From Planctomycetota bacterium (lineage in GTDB: Bacteria > Planctomycetota > Phycisphaerae > Tepidisphaerales > Tepidisphaeraceae): 45,523 nt of DNA. Positions 41,861-45,523 of the stretch are shown here, one piece after another. A model generated the notes under the pieces. That model was not told the origin of the DNA. It did not search any database and saw only the letters and a list, made by a program, of their open reading frames with translations. Location: NCBI GenBank assembly GCA_023417885.1, contig JAEZED010000177.1:1-45523 (forward strand), in the 5' to 3' direction. The stretch's first letter is position 1. Each line of letters starts with the position of its first letter. Made by a program: the position numbers and the translations under genes.

Positions 41861-41893
41861 GGCGTCATCTGCGCTCGCAACACGCGTAAAACG

Positions 41894-44275
41894 CTACAGC
41901 TCCGCCAGCTTGCTAGCCGCGTACTCGAGGATGAGCGTCTTGCGCCCGGCGCGGTCGAAATCGATGATCGCCTTGGCGTTCGTTCCGCCGCTGACCTCCA
42001 CGATGCGGCCCGGACCGAACGTGGCGTGGCGGACACGCTGCCCCGCATGAAACCGGCCCGCGAGTCGGTCGCCTTCGCCCGTCATGCCATCGCGCTGCCA
42101 CTGGCGCGCCGGCGCGCCGCCGCCGCGCATCAGGTCGCCGATGCCGGTCCGGTCGATCGTCCGCAGATGCTCCTCCGGCAGCTCGGAGATGAACGGGCTG
42201 GGAATCGTCCGCTCACGGATGCCGCGCACCGTCCGGTAGCCCGCGCGTGAAATGATCAGCCGCTCCTGCGCGCGCGTGATTCCCACGAATGCCAGCCGGC
42301 GCTCCTCCTCCAGCTCGTAAAGATTGTCACGCGCCCGCGAGTGGGGGAGGCATCCCTCTTCCCATCCGATGATCGCCACCACCGGAAACTCCAGCCCCTT
42401 GGCGGCGTGCAGCGTCATCAGCGTCACCGCGCCGCCGCTCCCCTTCATGTGATCCACGTCGCTCACCAGCGCCACGCCATGCAGGAACTCGGCCAGCGCA
42501 CCGCCCGGGTTCTGCTCGTCGAACTCCGCGGCGCCGCTGATGAGCTCGTTGACGTTCGCGAGCTCCTGCTTCTCGTCACCGCCGATCTTGTGGAGAAACG
42601 CCTCCAGCCCGCTCTGCCGGACGATCGTCTCGAGGATCTCCCGGATCGGACGCGACGCCGCGGGGGCCGGTGGTGCAACGGGCTCAGCCGCCGGCTCAAG
42701 GACAGCCGGCGCGAACATGCCCAGATCCTCCGGCGGCGCTTCCTCCTCCTCGGGCTCCGGCGCCGGGGCGGGAGCGACGCCCGCCAGCGCCTGCCAGCGC
42801 TGGACCTGCTGCACGAACTTCGCGACGGCGGCCAGGGCGCGGGTGTTGAGGCTGGTGCACTGGCCGGCCTCGCGCATCGCGTCCCAGAGTCCGAGGCCGC
42901 GCGACACGCCGAACGCCTGGAGGCTGCGGATCGTCGCGTCGCTAATCCCGCGCGTCGGGACGTTCACGATGCGCGTCAGGCTCACTTCGTCCGCCGGGTT
43001 GGCGACGACGCGCAGGTAGGCCAGCGCGTCCTTGATCTCCTTGCGGTTGTAGAACTCGACGCCGCGGGCGATCTGGTAGGGCACCCGCTCCCGCCGCAAG
43101 GCGTCCTCCATCACGCGCGTCAGGGCGTTCATCCGGTAGAAGACCGCCATGTCCGACCACTCGTAGCCATGTTCCTTATTCAGCTTCGCAAGGGCCGACG
43201 CCACCTCGCGCGCCTCGTCATGCTCGTCCTGGCAGACGAGCAGCGTCGCCGGCTCGCCCCCCTCGTGGACGGCGATGAGCCGCTTCTCCTTCCGCTGCGT
43301 GTTCCGGGAGATCAGCGCGTCGGCCAGCGACAGGATGGTGGCGGTGCTGCGGTAGTTGCGCTCCAGCCGCACGACCGTGGCGCTGGGGTAGTCGCTCTCG
43401 AAGTCGAGGATGTTGCGCAGGTCCGCCCCGCGCCAGGCGTAGATCGACTGGTCCGGGTCGCCCACGACGCACAGGTTCTGGTGCGTCGCCGCCAGCACGT
43501 GCGCCAGGATGTACTGCGCGCGGTTCGTGTCCTGGTACTCGTCGATGTGGATGTACTGGAAGTGACCCTGGAGCTCCGCCAGCACGTCCGGCCGCTGCTT
43601 CAGGCCGTTCACCACGCGCAGGATCAGGTCGTCGAAGTCCAGCGCTTCGTTCTTCGCAAGCTCCTCCTCGTACTTCGCGTAGGCGCGCGCCACGGTGCGC
43701 TGGTAGAAGTCGGAGGCGACGGCGGAGAACTCCTTCGCCGTCGTCAGGGCGTTCTTGGCGTTGCTGATCGTCCCGAGCACGTTCCCCGGCGGGAAGTTGG
43801 TCGAGCTGATGTCCAGGTCCTTCAGCACCTGCTTCATCAGCCGCGACTGGTCGGCGGTGTCGAAGATGTGGAAGTTGCGCGGGACGCCCAGGATCTCCCC
43901 GTAGTGCCGCAGGATGCGCAGGCAGAGGGAGTGGAACGTGCAGATCGTCGGCCCGTTGTGGTGCAGCCGGCCGAAATCGTGGATCCGTCGTCCCAGGAGC
44001 TGCTCGACGCGCCCCCGCATTTCGCCGGCGGCCTTGTTCGTGAAGGTGATCGCCAGGATCGACGCCGGCTGCACGCCGACACCGATCAGGTAGGCGATCC
44101 GCCGCGTCAGCACGCGCGTCTTGCCGCTGCCGGCGCCGGCGAGAATCAGCACCGGCCCCTCTGTCGCCGTCACCGCCTGCTGCTGCTCCGGCGTGAGGTC
44201 CGCCAGCAGTCCATCGGAGCCGGCGCCCGCGGCGCCGCCGTTTCCCGCACCCGTCCTGAGTGTCGCTTCGCCCAT
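41894..44275 (-). CDS. pcrA: UvrD/PcrA-family ATP-dependent DNA helicase
   Basis: 793-residue superfamily 1A helicase for repair and replication restart. Motifs in order: Q motif LTPEQQQAV, Walker A ILAGAGSGKT (about 43-52), Ia AITFTNKAAGEMRGR, motif II YIHIDEYQDTNRAQY, III VVGDPDQSIYAWRGAD, IV RLERNYRST, V TLMTLHAAKGLEFPVV, VI VGITRAQERLIISRA. The C-terminus has the PcrA-type FHAGQRVRHATFGPGRIVEV Tudor-like domain. Residues about 497-540 are an extra Pro/Ala/Glu-rich segment (APAPEPEEEEAPPED) in subdomain 2B. TAACAT lies eight bases before the ATG. Confidence 0.95.
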   Translation of the reverse strand: MGEATLRTGAGNGGAAGAGSDGLLADLTPEQQQAVTATEGPVLILAGAGSGKTRVLTRRIAYLIGVGVQPASILAITFTNKAAGEMRGRVEQLLGRRIHDFGRLHHNGPTICTFHSLCLRILRHYGEILGVPRNFHIFDTADQSRLMKQVLKDLDISSTNFPPGNVLGTISNAKNALTTAKEFSAVASDFYQRTVARAYAKYEEELAKNEALDFDDLILRVVNGLKQRPDVLAELQGHFQYIHIDEYQDTNRAQYILAHVLAATHQNLCVVGDPDQSIYAWRGADLRNILDFESDYPSATVVRLERNYRSTATILSLADALISRNTQRKEKRLIAVHEGGEPATLLVCQDEHDEAREVASALAKLNKEHGYEWSDMAVFYRMNALTRVMEDALRRERVPYQIARGVEFYNRKEIKDALAYLRVVANPADEVSLTRIVNVPTRGISDATIRSLQAFGVSRGLGLWDAMREAGQCTSLNTRALAAVAKFVQQVQRWQALAGVAPAPAPEPEEEEAPPEDLGMFAPAVLEPAAEPVAPPAPAASRPIREILETIVRQSGLEAFLHKIGGDEKQELANVNELISGAAEFDEQNPGGALAEFLHGVALVSDVDHMKGSGGAVTLMTLHAAKGLEFPVVAIIGWEEGCLPHSRARDNLYELEEERRLAFVGITRAQERLIISRAGYRTVRGIRERTIPSPFISELPEEHLRTIDRTGIGDLMRGGGAPARQWQRDGMTGEGDRLAGRFHAGQRVRHATFGPGRIVEVSGGTNAKAIIDFDRAGRKTLILEYAASKLAEL

Positions 44276-44283
44276 GAACCGGC

Positions 44284-44289
44284 ATGTTA
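44284..44289 (-). promoter_or_regulatory. TAACAT -10-like hexamer eight bases before the pcrA ATG
   Basis: On the minus strand TAACAT is followed by eight bases and the pcrA ATG, with no ribosome site. No -35 is apparent. Confidence 0.35.
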
Positions 44290-44328
44290 GCCGGATTGCC
44301 GGGCGAGGTCGGCAGTCGGCGCGAAGAA

Positions 44329-44354
44329 GCCCGCGCCGGTTTGCCGGCGCGGGC
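44329..44354 (-). terminator. 11-bp hairpin after the PDZ gene
   Basis: GCCCGCGCCGG (44329-44339) and CCGGCGCGGGC (44344-44354) form a perfect stem with a 4-nt loop, 29 nt past the PDZ gene stop. On the minus strand TTCTTCG follows the stem, a partial T run. Confidence 0.65.
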
Positions 44355-44383
44355 CTCGCTTTGCGTGCAAATGTGGGTGCGCG

Positions 44384-45523
44384 TCAGATGCGAACGCGCT
44401 CGCGCGTGCTGGGAGACGCCTCGTCATCCTCAGGCTGCGCCTCGTTGGACTCATCCTGCTCCTCGCGCGCCGCCTCCGGGTGATCCTCCGGGAGGTAGCG
44501 CCGGGCCTGCTCCAGGATCTGGCGCGCCTCGGCGGGAAGCTCCGAGAGCGCCTCGCGATCGGGGAAGTCGCCCTCGTAGAGCACCTCGCCATCCGCGTTG
44601 GTGACGCGCAGCGAGATCTCGCCGTCCTCGTTCACCATGTTCAGGCTCATGTCATCGTTGTTGATCTGGAGCCGCCCGCCGCTCGCCAGGCCCTGGCGGA
44701 GCGGCCGCATCACGCCGCGCTGAAGCTCCATCAGCTCCGCCTGGCGCTGGCGCAGGTGCTCTCGCAACTCGCGCATCTGCGGGTGATCCTCCCCCATTCC
44801 CTGCTCCCTGAGCCTCTTGGAGGCCTCCTCCATGAGCCGCTCGATCTGTTCCTGGTATTCGGGTGTGAGGTTGCCCTGGAAGAACGGCTGCATCTCAAGG
44901 TTGAGTTGCGGCACTGGCACGACCTCGTAATGCGCGCCGGGTGCTGCCGGCGCCCAACCGAGCGACTGCGCCTGCGCGACCGGAAGCTCCTTCTCGCCCA
45001 AAGTCACCTCGATCTCCTGCTCCTCGCCGGCGCGCATCACCGTCAGCGTCACCTCCTCCCCCTCCTCGCGCATGCGCACCAGCACCGACAGCTGCTCGGC
45101 ATTGATGAGCAACTGGTCGTCCAGGCGCACCAGGACGTCGTGCAGCTTCAGCCCGGCTCCAGCGGCGGGGCCCTCCGGGTCGATGAAGCCCACCGTCAGG
45201 CCCACGCCCTTCGGCATCTCGCCCACGTGCGCCCGCACCTCCTCGGAAACCGGCGTGGCGCTCACGCCGAGGTAAGCCTGCGGCTCGGTCTGCTGCGGCT
45301 GCATCGCCAGCCGGTAAACCGACGGCGCCGCAGGCTGAAGGGCGCGGAAGCGGGCCGTTGCCTGCGCCCGCAACGCTTCCGCCGCGGCACGTACGGCTTC
45401 GGCCTCGCCTCGGGCGGCCTCGGCCTGCCCGCGCGCCGCCTCGGCCTGCGCACGGCGCTCGGCCTCGGCCTGTGCGCGGCGCTCGGCCTCGCGCTGCTCC
45501 TGGTCCGCATCCTGGGCGAAGGC
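44384..45523 (-). CDS. PDZ-domain protein with coiled-coil segment, 5' end outside window
   Basis: At least 379 residues; the open frame runs off the right edge and begins AFAQDADQEQREAERRAQ, which looks like the end of a signal peptide (AFA-QD) followed by an Ala/Glu/Arg/Gln coiled coil of about 40 residues. A PDZ domain follows (YLGVSATPVSEEVRAHVGEMPKG, then PEGPAAGAGLKLHDVLVRLDDQLL). The C-terminal half is helical with Glu/Gln-rich stretches (ERLMEEASKRLREQGM) and a short strand domain (NDDMSLNMVNEDGEISLRVTN). No protease domain is visible in the part seen. Internal starts such as TTG 45373 are unlikely because the coiled coil extends upstream. Confidence 0.75.
   Translation of the reverse strand, partial: AFAQDADQEQREAERRAQAEAERRAQAEAARGQAEAARGEAEAVRAAAEALRAQATARFRALQPAAPSVYRLAMQPQQTEPQAYLGVSATPVSEEVRAHVGEMPKGVGLTVGFIDPEGPAAGAGLKLHDVLVRLDDQLLINAEQLSVLVRMREEGEEVTLTVMRAGEEQEIEVTLGEKELPVAQAQSLGWAPAAPGAHYEVVPVPQLNLEMQPFFQGNLTPEYQEQIERLMEEASKRLREQGMGEDHPQMRELREHLRQRQAELMELQRGVMRPLRQGLASGGRLQINNDDMSLNMVNEDGEISLRVTNADGEVLYEGDFPDREALSELPAEARQILEQARRYLPEDHPEAAREEQDESNEAQPEDDEASPSTRERVRI

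Overview
The window looks like a chromosomal segment of a high-GC planctomycete, most like the Phycisphaerae. This is inferred from gene content, not from a marker gene: a DUF1570 gluzincin-like protein, a Tat-exported Gfo/Idh/MocA oxidoreductase next to a secreted GH38 enzyme, McsA/McsB, an orphan FlgM, TPR lipoproteins, and the short intergenic repeats often seen in planctomycetes (GGCACGAA, TTCATTCGTG, a CCCACGGCT/AGCCGTGGG palindrome). I see no rRNA, tRNA, CRISPR array, integrase or transposase. Most genes are housekeeping genes packed with gaps of a few bases, often convergently. The left edge (1-60) is an almost pure C run, probably an assembly artefact. The right edge cuts off the 5' end of a PDZ gene.

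Layout. 88-3489: secreted S9 peptidase (-). 3739-5303: mcsA-mcsB, the protein-arginine kinase pair (-), with a duplicated 3' tail. 5558-6313: a PTPS-III-like pterin enzyme and an orphan flgM (-). 6653-8968: a flavoprotein with a histone-H1-like tail and a TPR lipoprotein (-). 9253-10956: MlaE/MlaF lipid-transport pair (+). 10976-14292: DUF1570 protein (-), UPF0316 protein (+), metF (-), DUF2892 protein (-). 14518-15744: nadA carrying a microsatellite-derived insertion (+). 15908-20614: GH38 enzyme and Gfo/Idh/MocA oxidoreductase (-). 20790-23228: ArsR - rhodanese/DUF2892 - MBL/rhodanese operon, a probable reactive-sulfur detoxification unit (-). 23323-24709: 1-Cys peroxiredoxin and a TPR-YggX fusion (-). 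24731-28752: GT-C glycosyltransferase (-) divergent from a GT2 plus methyltransferase gene broken by one in-frame TAG (+). 28765-30226: folE and an ASCH-like protein (-). 30278-31775: two tandem DUF2807 lipoproteins (+). 31779-34091: thioesterase, small membrane protein, ispE, unknown protein. 34098-38416: TPR protein and GH63-like enzyme (-). 38474-41730: fused siroheme-decarboxylase-like protein, mug, dgkA, glk (+). 41894-45523: pcrA/uvrD helicase and a partial PDZ protein (-).

How the genes fit together. Three redox-defence functions (persulfide/rhodanese operon, Prx6-type peroxiredoxin, YggX-type Fe-protection fusion) lie side by side on one strand at 20.8-24.7 kb. Folate/pterin functions recur: FolE, a COG0720 enzyme with the Glu-type active site proposed to replace FolB, and MetF. 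The most distinctive items are the TPR-YggX fusion lacking the YggX cysteine, the fused AhbA/AhbB-like protein, the amber-interrupted glycosyltransferase-methyltransferase, the nadA coding insertion, and a recurring arrangement in which a -10-like hexamer sits 5-8 nt before the start codon, suggesting leaderless transcripts. I found no clear multi-gene defence or mobile system.
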